Shown: positions 12,010 to 25,982, counted from the stretch's first letter. The stretch is 64,000 nt of DNA from Piliocolobus tephrosceles (GCF_002776525.5 NW_022327642.1:811092-875091), one strand, 5' to 3'. Numbers and translations are program-made. The notes: a model not told the origin generated them from the sequence alone.

Positions 12010-12352
12010 TCACTCTACCATCCAAGCCCTCCTTTGTTCTTCCTATAACTCTGCTCTTGCTGTCTCTTTTGGGATGCTGGGTTTCTTTTCCATCAACTCA
12101 GCCTAATTCAACCTTTAAAGTTCAAGTCATCTAAATTCTCTAACCCTTTCCCCTCCTACCTCCATAAATGTCCATAACACCTCATAAATACTGGTAGGTA
12201 TTTTCTTTGGCTGTTTACCAGCTTGAATTTGAGATCCATGAAGGTAATAAAAACATCTTGGTCTCTGGTAAGTTTTGCACAGTATTGACACATATTAGGT
12301 CCTTAATCATAGATTCCTGAATGAATAAATGAAAAAAGAATGAATGAATAAA
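12010..12352 (+). mobile_element. L2 LINE 3' end
   Basis: Pyrimidine-rich lead, then 'tgtttaccagcttgaatttgagatcc', 'ttttgcacagtattgacacatattagg', and a terminal run of GAATGAATAAA-type units at 12318-12352. This is the usual order of an L2 3' terminus. Confidence 0.7.
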
Positions 12353-13229
12353 ATTGTTAGTTGTTATATTAATAATTAATATGCAAATAATTATGTATTA
12401 ATAATTTAAAGTTAGCTGGAGGCTTTCATATAATCAACATGTATCATACATCTATAATCATCTTATATCATGTGGGGTCACATTTTTATTAAAGTTATAC
12501 ACACACATAATTTTATACCCGGAGATTGGTTAGGGAAATAACTAATATCTTCCATTATAAGGTACTATTTGCTTTCCAATATAAAGAAATGTATTATAGC
12601 AAGCATGGGGGCTACTGTTTATTCTGATGCTTTTTACCAGGATTGCTAAATGTTCATCCAAATGTCTGCTTCCATTTATAAACTATTGGGTATGTTTTGG
12701 CCTCCATATATGTTTTACAGGAGAAAATAAAGTGATTCTTTTGCTATTTTTTTTTTCATGTATTAAGTTATTTGGCAGAGATTACATAAAACATGTAAAG
12801 TTTGACCAGATTCTTAAGCTTTTATAAATGTTGTAGATATTTTGGTGTTTGTATTTCTATGGACCCTCACAATATAACATCTACTTAAAGTGATTTTAAA
12901 TTGATTTTATTATCAAACATATGAATAGTATCTAACACATAATTTTTAATTATTTGATATAATATTTGACTTTTTAATATTTCTCTTTCCTTTTCCTTGT
13001 TTTCTCATTTGTTTTTCATTGTTGTCTTCTTAAAAATGTCTTTCTAGGGTTGACTGTTATATATTAGTCAAGTGTCTGCTGTTCCTAGTGTCTATACTGT
13101 TTTGTAACCCAGAGTTTACTTATAATTTACTTATAATTAACATTGTTCCCTATATGATTAAATATTTTTCTATATTGTCATATTGGTAAGCTATTTCAGA
13201 TGTTTTACCTTTCTACCTATTTAAAAATA
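12353..13229. other. Unassigned AT-rich sequence
   Basis: No gene or repeat recognised. Confidence 0.45.
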
Positions 13230-13337
13230 TTTGTGTAGTAAATATAGAGTTAAATAATTAAAATTATTTCCTGTTAACAAATTCCTAAATTCCTAAAAAT
13301 TGAATTGCTCTTTCCAAGGACTTGCACAATTTTGAAA
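13230..13337 (-). mobile_element. Possible old L1 fragment
   Basis: 'aaattcctaaaaattgaatt' followed by a 'gctctttccaaggacttgcac' block resembles the antisense ORF2 3' region of old L1M elements. It is short, diverged and cut off by the next microsatellite. Confidence 0.3.
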
Positions 13338-13378
13338 AAAATATATATACTTATATATCTATATATGTGTGTGTATAT

Positions 13379-13451
<73 letters not shown>

Positions 13452-13452
13452 T
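13338..13452. repeat. Compound (TA)n/(TG)n/(TA)n/T microsatellite
   Basis: AT-rich units, a TG run at about 13381-13410, a TA run at about 13411-13433, then about 18 T. Likely length-variable. Confidence 0.95.
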
Positions 13453-13557
13453 GCTTTCTTTCCAGCCAAATATGTTCTAGGTAATTATATTTCAGCTAGC
13501 TGGTTGTAAAGTTGGCTATTTTCTGAATGCATAGCATGGCAATACTAGGAGATTTTA

Positions 13558-13606
13558 TATGTATATACACATATATACACACACATAGACATACATATAT
13601 ATATAT
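13558..13606. repeat. (CA)n/(TA)n microsatellite
   Basis: Interrupted ATATACACATATATACACACACATAG-type units, about 100 bp after the TG/TA array and roughly complementary to it. Confidence 0.9.
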
Positions 13607-13738
13607 TTAACAATAAGATGACAGTGACCTTATAGAAGTGATAATCGAAAATAAGAACTAATACATTTCATAAATGAAAAATAGCAAAAATATATATTGA
13701 AAATTATCTTGGAAATCATGTGAAGCTTCTCTTCTATG

Positions 13739-14365
13739 ATCATTAATTCATTCACCTTTTCAAAAAATTATTTACCAAGGACCTACTGTTTTCCAGGCAC
13801 TGTGCTAGATGACTAGGATACAAAAACCAATAGGCCATGACCTCAACTTTGTGTCTGTACAGAATATGTTTACATAAAACAGATTCACTTCTGTAAAATG
13901 GCTGCAAGAGATGCCTGAATGAAGTGTCTCCAGAGGGAGTGAGTGGGGAAGTTTGTGGAGGCTTTACAGAAAAAAATAGTATTTGATTGAGCTCTAGTAG
14001 TGTAACTAGGAGTTTGTCAAAATGCAAAGATATGCAGTGCAAACAGTAAAAGGTGTTTTTGTTTGTTTTGTTTTTAGTGAAATGAAAGAAGTATGTTTTA
14101 ATGAAAGAAGTATGTTTTATGTCAACCTTGAATGTGGAATCACCCACACCTTGCTAGGAAATGCAGTAATTTGTGTAAAAAGTGAGACGTTTTTAAATAA
14201 AGAAGTGACAAAATGTTTGTACAAGGAAAGTACTCTTAAAGCAGTGTAGACAATGGACCAAAGTAGAGGAGAAACTAGTGGCAAGAAAACAGTAAGGAAA
14301 CCATTAGAATAGGTCATAGGATAGAGGCCGTGTCTTAGACTTGTTGAAAATGAAGAGAAACTAAT
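13739..14365 (-). mobile_element. L2 LINE, antisense
   Basis: The plus strand shows the reversed L2 3' region: 'caaggacctactgttttccaggcactgtgctagatgactaggatac', then a 'ggaagtttgtggaggcttt' block, 'gaagtgacaaaatgtttg', and 'accaaagtagaggagaaactagtgg'. A minus-strand open frame at 13752-14147 lies inside it but has no L2 protein similarity I can see, so it is treated as chance. Confidence 0.75.
14082..14119. repeat. Perfect 19-bp tandem duplication
   Basis: ATGAAAGAAGTATGTTTTA occurs at 14082-14100 and again at 14101-14119 with no mismatch. It lies inside the old L2, so the duplication is younger than the element. Confidence 0.97.
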
Positions 14366-14399
14366 AAACCAACGAGCTTGATATGCTGCCCAGTTCTCT

Positions 14400-14612
14400 C
14401 CCCTCCATACAACCTTTTTTAATCACTCCAGCTGAAGCCAGTCTCACCTTTTGAGCTCTTTACTTGCACTTCCTCTTAATACCTACTTTACATTATCTTA
14501 AATTATAATGCATATGTCTTTGTCTCATCAGCTTACTGGACATAAGGCCCTTATTCATCTTGTATTCCCTTTAGTGTTGGCTATTGTGTATACTATATAG
14601 TAGAAGCATAAT
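14400..14612 (+). mobile_element. L2 LINE 3' fragment
   Basis: 'aatcactccagctgaagcc', 'cacattatct'-like and 'ctttgtctcatcagcttactggacataaggccc' blocks follow the L2 3' order. It lies head-on to the antisense L2 at 13739-14365. Confidence 0.55.
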
Positions 14613-15117
14613 ATTTTTAAATATTTTATGTTTAATATGATATTTAATGATTACTGGTTGTAACAGCATATTTGGCTCAGTGATAACTATTATAGCATTC
14701 ATCACATTATATTGTCACCCTGACTACATGGTGAACTCTGTGTTGAGAGTCTATGGCGTATTCATGGTGCTTACACTACATAAGAAAAAAAAAAATTAGA
14801 GAAAAAAGCATAGAAAAAAACATTAAAGAAAAAAAAAAACAGAGGGCATCTTGCATTTGAGAAAATATGGGTTTACTTTTACTATTTAAAAAAAATATTA
14901 GCTATCCTGTCATTTATGTAATCCGATATAAAACCTTAAACCTCTCTATATAGTACTGTGATCATTGTATTAAAATTTCCCATATTTCGAAAAACTCCAC
15001 TTAAACATTTGGAAAAAAGTAACAATAAATAATGTATAGATGCTTCAAATATTTGTTTTTTTATAATGTTATTCTTCACATAATAATTTTCATATATATT
15101 TGTCCAATAATTTATCC
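14613..15117. other. Unassigned A-rich sequence
   Basis: Several A runs (about 14785-14840). No gene or repeat family recognised. Confidence 0.45.
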
Positions 15118-15131
15118 CTAGCTAATTTTAT
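15118..15131. repeat. Left Alu target-site duplication
   Basis: CTAGCTAATTTTAT matches 15480-15493 exactly (14 bp). Confidence 0.93.
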
Positions 15132-15138
15132 TTTTACT

Positions 15139-15173
<35 letters not shown>

Positions 15174-15479
15174 TTCATTCATTTATTTATTCATTTGAAA
15201 CAGAATCTCCTTGTGACACCCTGGCTGGAATGCAGTGGTATGATCTCAGCTCACTATAACCTTGGCCCCCCAGGTTCAAGCAATTCTTCTGCCTCAGCCT
15301 CCTGAGTAGTTGGAAGTACAGGCGCCTGCCACTACGCCTGACTAATTTTCATATTTTTAGTAGAGACGGAATTTGACCATGTTGGCCAGACTGGTCTCAA
15401 ACTCTTGACCTCATGTGATTTTCTCACCTTAGCCTCCCAAAATGCTGGGATTACAGGCATGAGCCACCGCACCCGGCTT
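15132..15479 (-). mobile_element. Alu SINE, AluS-like, with (TAAA)n tail
   Basis: Antisense full-length Alu ('ttgaaacagaatctcc' to 'gcacccggc'). Its A-tail has become a (TTTA)n microsatellite on the plus strand (15137-15198) with TTCA interruptions. Exact 14-bp duplications flank the unit including that tail, so the microsatellite belongs to the insertion. Confidence 0.97.
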
Positions 15480-15493
15480 CTAGCTAATTTTAT
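15480..15493. repeat. Right Alu target-site duplication
   Basis: CTAGCTAATTTTAT, exact copy of 15118-15131. Confidence 0.93.
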
Positions 15494-15899
15494 AAATTAA
15501 AATTACAGTGACATTGTGTCCATGAAACACCAAAACTCAATTATATTATTTCAAAACATGTTATAATGTCTTATGGAACAGCAGCAAAAATAGAGGTCAA
15601 AGCATTTTGACTATTAACATGGCTCTTTTGTTTTGACTTTTTAGGTTACACCTGAACACAACAATTTGTATATTAACAAATATGCCATATTTAAATATCT
15701 GAATGCAAAAGGGTTCTACAATAAGGAGGAGTACTTTAGTCTCCTTGGAGAAAATTTAAAAAATGTATTTTATGACTTTTTTCACTGCAAACTAAACAGC
15801 AAACAACCATACATCAATAAAGCAAAGTCATGTCACTAAAATACTGAGCTATCAAACAACTTTTCAGAATCATCAGAACTGAAAGTAACACCTTTCCCT
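15494..15899. other. Unassigned sequence
   Basis: No feature recognised. Confidence 0.45.
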
Positions 15900-16035
15900 G
15901 TGTATCTATTGACTTGTCTGTCTTTCCTACTTGAATGTAATACACTTTTTTCAAACCGTCTTTATACTCCCATAGTCTATTAAATGACTAGCACCTAGAA
16001 AGCAACAAATTGTTTGTGAAATCAATTAATAAAGT
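15900..16035 (+). mobile_element. Possible L2 3' fragment
   Basis: 'gacttgtctgtctttcc', 'gactagcacctagaaagc' and a weak 'aattaataaagtaag' end resemble a diverged L2 terminus. Confidence 0.35.
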
Positions 16036-16075
16036 AAGTAATTATTTAATCAATTAAATTACCACTGTGTTTACC

Positions 16076-16250
16076 AACAATCCTCAAACTTTAATGTGCA
16101 TAAAAGTTACATGCAGAATTAATTTTAAAATGCAGATATCTAATTCCTGCCCACATAGATTCTAATTCAGTAGGCTATGCAGACTGTGACTGTGCATCTA
16201 ACAGGGACACCAGTGTTTCTGATTTGGAGCAAAGATCACTCTTTAAAAAT
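16076..16250 (+). mobile_element. MER5A-type hAT-Charlie DNA transposon fragment
   Basis: Reads 'aatcctcaaactttaatgtgcat', 'ttaattttaaaatgcagat', 'gattctaattcagtagg', 'ctgtgcatctaacaggg', in the order of the non-autonomous MER5A consensus. The 3' terminal inverted repeat is degraded. Confidence 0.75.
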
Positions 16251-16384
16251 ATTGATATAGATAACACTAATGTGATCAAGAAACCTTCTTGATTGGGATA
16301 ACCTTAAGCAAATCTTTGGGCAATTAAGTGTTAATTGATTGTGAATAAAGGGGGTCAAATTAAATGAGCACTGCATGTACTATT

Positions 16385-16404
16385 AAAAAAAAAAAAAAAA
16401 AAAA
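16385..16404. repeat. Poly(A) run
   Basis: 20 uninterrupted A. The upstream sequence is not a SINE I recognise. Confidence 0.9.
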
Positions 16405-16924
16405 GACCCAAAGTGACCATGAGGCACTCTGGTAAAACTAGTGGCTCTAACTTCTCTGATTCTGTGCCTCTTAGATTTGTGAGGTCAGCATGAGTAGAAG
16501 GTAAAAGACAAGTTTGGTAAATACAGGACAGCCTATGGATCCAGATAAAATCCAGTGTTCCAATTGGACTGCATTTGGTGTCACTATCCCATGGTTCAAA
16601 CCAAGAGAAAAGCAGGGAGCGAAAAATCTAGGACAGATAGCAGGGTAGCATCTCAAGATACAGACCATTCAGCTGTACTGAAATAAAAAATGGCCTGAGT
16701 ATGACATCTGATCTCAAGACAAACCTGTCTTTTTTCAGTTCCTATTTTAAGCTGCCTTTTTCATGTTAGTGAATGGGAACTAGGGAATTATGTGCTGTTT
16801 CCAGAGTTAGATATGCTTTTGAGGTACTGGCCATTGTGGAAAGGTAGATCTAAAACATGTATACTTTCTAATTCACCATAAAACCTTTTAAAAATACTGT
16901 ACAAATTTTTAGACTCTGAGCCAG
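16405..16924. other. Unassigned sequence
   Basis: No gene or repeat recognised. Confidence 0.45.
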
Positions 16925-17025
16925 TTCTACTAAACCAGTATTTCTAGGGAGTACACAGTAGGAGTCCACATATATGAGCTATTTAGGCGATTCTGATGAG
17001 TGACCAGGTGTGGGATCCACGGATT
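16925..17025 (-). mobile_element. Probable MER5A fragment, antisense
   Basis: 'accagtatttctaggg', 'ttaggcgattctgatgag' and 'ccaggtgtgggatccac' follow the reversed MER5A order (CAG..ATTTCTAGG, GGTGATTCTGATG, terminal CAGG..GG). Diverged. Confidence 0.45.
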
Positions 17026-17296
17026 TCAAAAGCTTTGATAGATATTTCATTATTAGAAATGTTATTGTATTTATAAGGGTTCAGTCCTCTTCCCCCCATC
17101 TTTAGCCACACATCTCTGCCTCTTTGACACAACTCATCTCCTCATCTGTTGTCTTAGTAGCCTTCTGTCCAAAATTATCTTGCTGTAGACTTGCTTTGTT
17201 AGGTATTCTATCCCTTTCCTGTAATAGAACTTTCCTCTATTCAGTTTTCCATCAGTTTTGAGTCTAAGACTTATTTTTCTCTCCTTTTTTTCTCTC
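17026..17296. other. Unassigned pyrimidine-rich sequence
   Basis: C/T-rich on the plus strand. No repeat or gene recognised. Confidence 0.4.
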
Positions 17297-17410
17297 TGCA
17301 TATCCTAAAGCACATTGAAATTGCATATCCTATTCCTATTATAAATAGGATACGTATCTTATATCCTATTTAGGATATAATGCATATCCTAAAGCACATT
17401 GAAATTGCAT
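17297..17410. repeat. 30-bp direct repeat enclosing palindromic sequence
   Basis: A 30-base block starting TGCATATCCTAAAGC occurs identically at 17297-17326 and 17381-17410. Between the copies lie repeated TATCCTATT/AATAGGATA inverted words and the palindrome ATATCCTA-TT-TAGGATAT (17361-17378). Confidence 0.95.
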
Positions 17411-18837
17411 GTCATACTGTTACACATACCCCACCACTCTTTTTAAGTATACCCGCATTGGTAGTACATCAGCTGGGCTTAAGTTCTAAAAACAAAATTA
17501 GGGCCCAACGGCTCAATGTTTCCGAATAAATAACCAAAATTGTTATTGTTATAAGAATGTAAGAAAAGGGTGACAAAATGGTGAATTGCTTTAACAAATG
17601 GAAAATGAGTTCAGAATGAAGCAGAGTACCTAAGACATTTTACATCTTGACTTGTTTTAACAAGATTCTACTGCTTTGTAATTCATTTATAGAATAGTTA
17701 TAGCTTCCCGTTGGCTCCATGCTCCCATTTACTCAGCTACTGTAAATAATAGCCATCAGCAAAGCTTTTGAAATCTTCAGATGAAAGGAACTAAATTAAG
17801 GAAGCTTCCCGTGTGCATCCCTTCCCCCACAAAAAAGGATGCTAAGAAAACAAGGAACAGGAAGCACCACAGAGTGATTGTAGTAACCCAGTGCATTCCA
17901 GCTTTTGAAAACGATAAACATTTATTTTCTGACCTAAGAGTTGTTGTTTTTAATTTTTTTAACTTTTTTTTTTCTCAATTGGAGCAGGCGATAGTGGATA
18001 TTCTCTTAAGATGTGAGAGATATTGAAGGAGGCAGTATCAAGTGAGTTACACTGTGTGGATTAATGTTGCAGTAGTTTCTTTCTTTGGTTATTGCCAAGC
18101 TAGTTGCTATTTTAAGATTATTAGTCACATGTTTCTGTACCTGAGAGTGAAATTTTTCATTTCCCTCTAAAGATGATTCGTTTTGTTTCTTACAGGAGGA
18201 ACTTTGATAATAAATTCCAGTGTACTTTTTTAAATGTTCCCAGGGACTTAAAATGAACCTGCAAACTTTTTTTTAAATTTTATATTATATTTTTGACATA
18301 GTTTGCTTACATAATCTACATATTTTGAATAGATGATTAGACCAAAGGAGCTTGCAGTAGATAAGGTTATAATCTTAATGAAGATTAAACATCTTTTTTT
18401 AAAATCTCCTTATATCATTACTGTTGAGTGACAGAATAGATATTCAATCCTTTAAGCCAAGGATGTATAATGGGACCAATGTGTAATAAGTAAATTTGGG
18501 AAGCATAACCGGAAATACAGAAGATACTGAACTTACATAACAATATGTTTTGAACTTTAAACGTCACTTTCCACAGTCTGGCTTTCCGTCATGCATTGTC
18601 CATATGTAAAGATAACTTAGCCAAAGCTCTGAAGATCCCAAGAGTTGACAAATTCTCCCTTCCAGGGATTAACCCAAACCAAATTATAATATCTTAATCC
18701 CAATTCCAAGTTCCTAGAAGAGAGAATTTGTGACCGTGGAGCCTACTCTTCTCCCTCTGTCAGCTAAGAAGATGTCCGAAGAGATTGCAGCTACAGATTG
18801 GCCCAGAAATTTAGTCAAATCACCTTATTATTCATGA
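17411..18837. other. Unassigned sequence
   Basis: About 1.4 kb with no recognisable repeat or gene. The open frame at 17781-18026 has no recognisable domain. Confidence 0.45.
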
Positions 18838-22506
<3,669 letters not shown>

Positions 22507-22517
22507 GGAGCAAGATC
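22507..22517. repeat. Right Alu target-site duplication
   Basis: GGAGCAAGATC, one mismatch to 22193-22203. Confidence 0.85.
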
Positions 22518-22804
22518 TTATTATAGCTAGAGGTAAAGATTGGTAAGTCACTGCTATACCACAACATATAACATGTAGAGACCGGAGAAATAATGAGAAT
22601 GCTGACACAGACTATATACTGAAGACAGAAGGATCACCAAGGGTATGATCTGAGAAAAAGAAATATACAACAAAAAGTTTAAGACTCGAATTATGCAAAT
22701 GGTGTTTTAGAAGTTGTTGTGTGCTTTATTAATGTTCAATTCAAAGTGGGACTTCCATTGTTCCCTCAGGAGTCATTGTGACCAACACTCCCCTGCCCCC
22801 CAAC
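22518..22804. other. Unassigned sequence
   Basis: Nothing recognised. Confidence 0.45.
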
Positions 22805-22843
22805 AGACACACACACATGTGCACACACACACACATACACACA
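22805..22843. repeat. (CA)n microsatellite
   Basis: CA runs interrupted by TGTG and a single T. Confidence 0.95.
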
Positions 22844-23261
22844 GAATCCAATGTTCTTACTTATTGAGGGACAGAATCAGATACAGAGTACTGTTTTTCT
22901 CCGCTTCTTGACGTTATTATATAGATTCGTTTCTTCAAATAATTCCATATTTGAAGACCACTGTCTACCAAACACAGTGACTTGAATATGCAATATGTAG
23001 ATTATTTAAATTACATGATATGAGCACAAAAATACCTTAAAGAGAAAAAAGTATTAGAAAAAAAGAGACCGCGATATGTCAAGTATTACTCTGTACATGT
23101 TTCTTAAGAGGGAGGAAGGCTGGGAGGTCACGCTAAGAGCAAATGCACATGCTGCTCTTTCTGTGTAAGTCTCAGGGTCATTGCTACATATTTTAATAAA
23201 GACCAAGGAAACATGGTCTTTATTATTCCAATTTGGAAAACAGAATGCTGCTGGGAAATGA
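22844..23261. other. Unassigned sequence
   Basis: No gene or repeat recognised. Confidence 0.45.
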
Positions 23262-23423
23262 TATGGCATAGTGGAACAAGGCGTTGGTGTCAGAGAGATC
23301 TTAGTTGGTTTTATAGCATCGTCCTTTTCTTGGTAAAAAACTTTAGAAAAGATATTTAACCACTATATGCCCCTATTCCTTCATATGAAAAAAAGTTACA
23401 AAATAATATTCACCTCAAATTGT
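23262..23423 (+). mobile_element. MIR SINE
   Basis: 'ggcatagtggaacaaggcgttgg', 'tatttaaccactatatgcccc' and 'ttccttcatatgaaaaaaag' follow MIR order (tRNA-like head, core, then the 'TCATCTGTAAAATGG' region). Confidence 0.65.
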
Positions 23424-23445
23424 TTATCATTTCACTAGCTGATGA

Positions 23446-23745
23446 TCATTTGGCTATTACGTTATATACTATGGTTCTATGAACATTGGTAAACACATTT
23501 TTGTGGACATATTGATGTTTTTCTTCATAAAATATCTGTTTGGGATTGCTAGATAATATACAAATGTTTAACTCTATAAGAAGGTGCCAAACCACTTTCC
23601 CAAATTTTTTGCCACATTTTGCATTTCTGCCAACGTGTGAGAGTCTAGTTGCTGTAACATCCTTGCCCAAATTTGCTGTTGTCAGCTTTTGTAATTTGAG
23701 TCTAAAGGATGTGTAGTGATCTTTCATTGTGGTTTTAATGTGCAT
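23446..23745 (-). pseudogene. Decayed ORF2 segment of old L1
   Basis: A 99-codon frame overlapping the L1M ORF2 C-terminal region. Similarity is faint ('LQKLTTAN', 'KKFGKVVWHLL', 'YVHKNVFTNVHR' echo the family's QKL, FGK..WxFL and YxHxxVFxxxH segments). It is frame-damaged and non-functional. Confidence 0.5.
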
Positions 23746-24657
23746 TTATCTAATTATTAAAAACTGTAAGCATCTTTTCATGTTTTTTGGCCTTTTTTTT
23801 TTTTTTTTTTGGTGAAAATGATGTTTAATCTTTTGACCATTTATTTGATTGGGTTGTTTGCCTTATAAGTATTCTGTTGTAGGAGTTCTTCATGTACTCT
23901 ATAGTACAGGTTTTTTATCTAATACATGTTCTGCAAATATTTTCTCCGTCTGTGGCTTACTTTTCATCTTCTTAACAAAGTCTTCCTAAGACAAAATTTA
24001 AAAATTTTGATCAACTATGGTTTATCATTTTTTGTTTCAAAGTTTTTGCTTTTTAGTCTTATTTTGAAAGTGTTTGCCTGACCTAAAGTCACATAAATCT
24101 ATGTTTTTCATAATTTTTTGGTCTTGACTCTTATGTTTAACTTTATACTTCATTTATAGTTATTTTTATGTGATATGAGATAAAAAGTCAAGGTTTATTA
24201 TTATTACTTTTTGCACATTGGTGTTACATCCAACTATTGTAGTGACAATTGTTGAAAAGATCATCATCTTTTCTTATTGAGTATACATTTGCCATTTGTT
24301 GAAAATCAACTGACCAAATGTGTATTGGTCAATTTTCAAACTCTGTATTGCCTTCCATCAGTCTATATGCCTGTCTTTATGACAACATCACACTATTTTT
24401 ATAATGTAGCATTATGTTATGTCTTTAAATGAAATAGTGTAATTTCTCTAATTATGTTCTCATTGTTTAAAATTCTTTTTTGACTATTATAGGTTCTTTG
24501 GGTCCATGTAAATTTTAGAATCAGTTTGCCAATTTCTATAAAAATATGCTAAAATTTTAATTGAGTTTTTATTAAATATGTAGATCATCAATAGTAGTAT
24601 CTTCACAATAGTATGTCTTCTAATCCATGAAGATGATATGTCTCTACATTTATTTAT

Positions 24658-24674
24658 GTCTTCTTTACATTCTT
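24658..24674. repeat. Left target-site duplication of nested L1
   Basis: GTCTTCTTTACATTCTT, identical to 25226-25242 over all 17 bases. Confidence 0.97.
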
Positions 24675-25225
24675 TTTTTAAAATTATACTTTAAGTTCTA
24701 GGGTACGTGTGCACAATGTGCATGTTTGTTACATATGTATACATGTGCCATGTTGGTGTGCTGCACCCATTAACTCGTCGTATGTCTCCTAATGCTATCC
24801 CTTTCCCCTACCCCCCACCTCATGACAGGCCCCAGTGTGTGATGTTCCCCTTCCTGAGTCCAAGTGTTCTCATTGTTCAATTCCCACCTACGAGTGAGAA
24901 CATGTGGTGTTTGATTTTCTGTCCTTGCGATAGTTTGCTCAGAATGATGGTTTCCAGCTTTATCCATGTCCCTACAAAGGACATGAACTCATCCTTTTTT
25001 ATGGCTGCATAGTATTCCATGGTATATATGCGCCACATTTTCTTAATCCAGATTATCACTGATGGACATTTGGGTTGGTTCCAAGTTAGAAAAAGAGGAA
25101 GTCAAATTGTCCCTGTTTGCAGAAGACATGATTGTATATTTAGAAACCCCATCGTCTCAGCCCAAAATCTCCTTAAGCTGATAAGCAATTTCAGCAGTCT
25201 CAGGAGACAAAATCAATGTGCAAAA
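24675..25225 (-). mobile_element. Nested L1 with inverted 5' part (twin priming)
   Basis: 24675-25085 is the antisense L1 3' end: T-rich tail, 'ttaagttctagggtacgtgtgc', the 3' UTR, then ORF2 end antisense up to 'ggttggttccaag'. At 25086 the orientation flips. 25086-25225 is sense L1 ORF2 from the reverse transcriptase region ('gaggaagtcaaattgtccctg', 'tctcagcccaaaatctcc'). Roughly 1.4 kb of ORF2 between the two segments is missing. In the inverted piece the catalytic F-A-D-D motif reads F-A-E-D (25116-25127) and a one-base deletion follows. Perfect 17-bp target duplications bound the unit, and the nick context TTCTT/AC fits the L1 endonuclease preference. This is a 5'-inverted insertion and is non-coding. 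Confidence 0.96.
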
Positions 25226-25242
25226 GTCTTCTTTACATTCTT
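25226..25242. repeat. Right target-site duplication of nested L1
   Basis: GTCTTCTTTACATTCTT, perfect copy of 24658-24674. It lies within the older L1. Confidence 0.97.
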
Positions 25243-25375
25243 ACAGCAATGTTCTGTCTTTTTCAGTGTAAAAATCTTGAGCATTTTAATAATTTATCTC
25301 TATACATTTCATGTTTTTAGATGCTACCATAAGTGGTGATTTTTAATTTAAATTTTCAGTTGTCCATTGTCCTTA

Positions 25376-25819
25376 AAGATCGTTATATAAACTCTATGAG
25401 GAAATTTCATATTTTTTTGAATTTTTACTTTGTTTGATACCTGGTCACTAGTTCAACCTATTCTTTTGCCATGACTTTTTCCTAGAGCTTTACTTCAGAT
25501 CCAGATTTTGGTGGCCTCAATACATTTCAGTTCACATTTAACAATGATACAAAAGTCTAAAAGAAGAAATATTTCCTTTATAATCATAGTTTTCTATCAA
25601 GTTAGGAAAATTAATTGGAAAATAGATAATGAGAGCCTGATTTCAGGGTACTCAGATCTACGCTTTGAGTGACTATGCGTATATGTGGGGGAAATATAAG
25701 GAAATACATAATTTTAAAACTTTGTAAGAAGAGGAAGGATGAGTACCAATACACAGAAAGTATATGAAAATATGCTAGGAAGAACATAACAAGTAATATT
25801 TGTTTTTTACTCCACAACT
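25376..25819. other. Unassigned sequence
   Basis: No gene or repeat recognised beyond the end of the old L1. Confidence 0.4.
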
Positions 25820-25982
25820 TTCACAGTACATTCTTGAGCATCATGTAATGTGTAAGCTATGTTACTTATTATTTTATAGATGAAGAAATTGAGCATTGGA
25901 AATATAGCACATTTTTTAATATTGTGGAAAGACTAATCAGTGCGTGGGCCTTGTGAGTCTTAACTCTTTTCACTACATGGGT
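25820..25982 (-). mobile_element. MIR SINE, antisense
   Basis: 'attattttatagatgaagaaattgagcattgg' is the reversed MIR core. It is followed by 'gtgggccttgtgagtcttaactcttttcac', matching the reversed tRNA-like head. Confidence 0.75.

Larger units (their letters stand above)
23443..25375 (-). mobile_element. Old L1 (L1M-type) fragment, split by a younger L1
   Basis: Two pieces, 23443-24674 and 25226-25375, read continuously as antisense ORF2 3' region of an old L1. Ordered landmarks are 'ggctattac...tatgaacattgg', 'cattgtggttttaatgtgcattt', 'gagttcttcatgtactct', 'gcaaatattttctccgtctg', 'aattttagaatcagtttgcc', 'atgtcttctaatccatgaa', then after the interruption 'acagcaatgttctgtctttttcagtgtaaaaatcttg'. 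Divergence from the family is much higher than in the inserted L1. A T run at 23797-23812 is internal. Confidence 0.88.

Noticed and set aside
13752..14147. 131-codon minus-strand open frame
   Set aside because: It lies in an antisense L2 and includes a 19-bp tandem duplication. The translation is low-complexity and not L2 protein-like.
16270..16404. Possible SINE or processed-transcript tail before the A20 run
   Set aside because: Upstream sequence gives only a vague MIR resemblance, and no target duplication was found.
24254..24273. Hairpin GAAAAGAT-CATC-ATCTTTTC
   Set aside because: A short perfect inverted repeat inside a decayed L1, expected by chance at this length in 64 kb of AT-rich DNA.
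25019..25339. 106-codon plus-strand frame
   Set aside because: It crosses the L1 inversion junction and the target duplication. It is chimeric transposon sequence.
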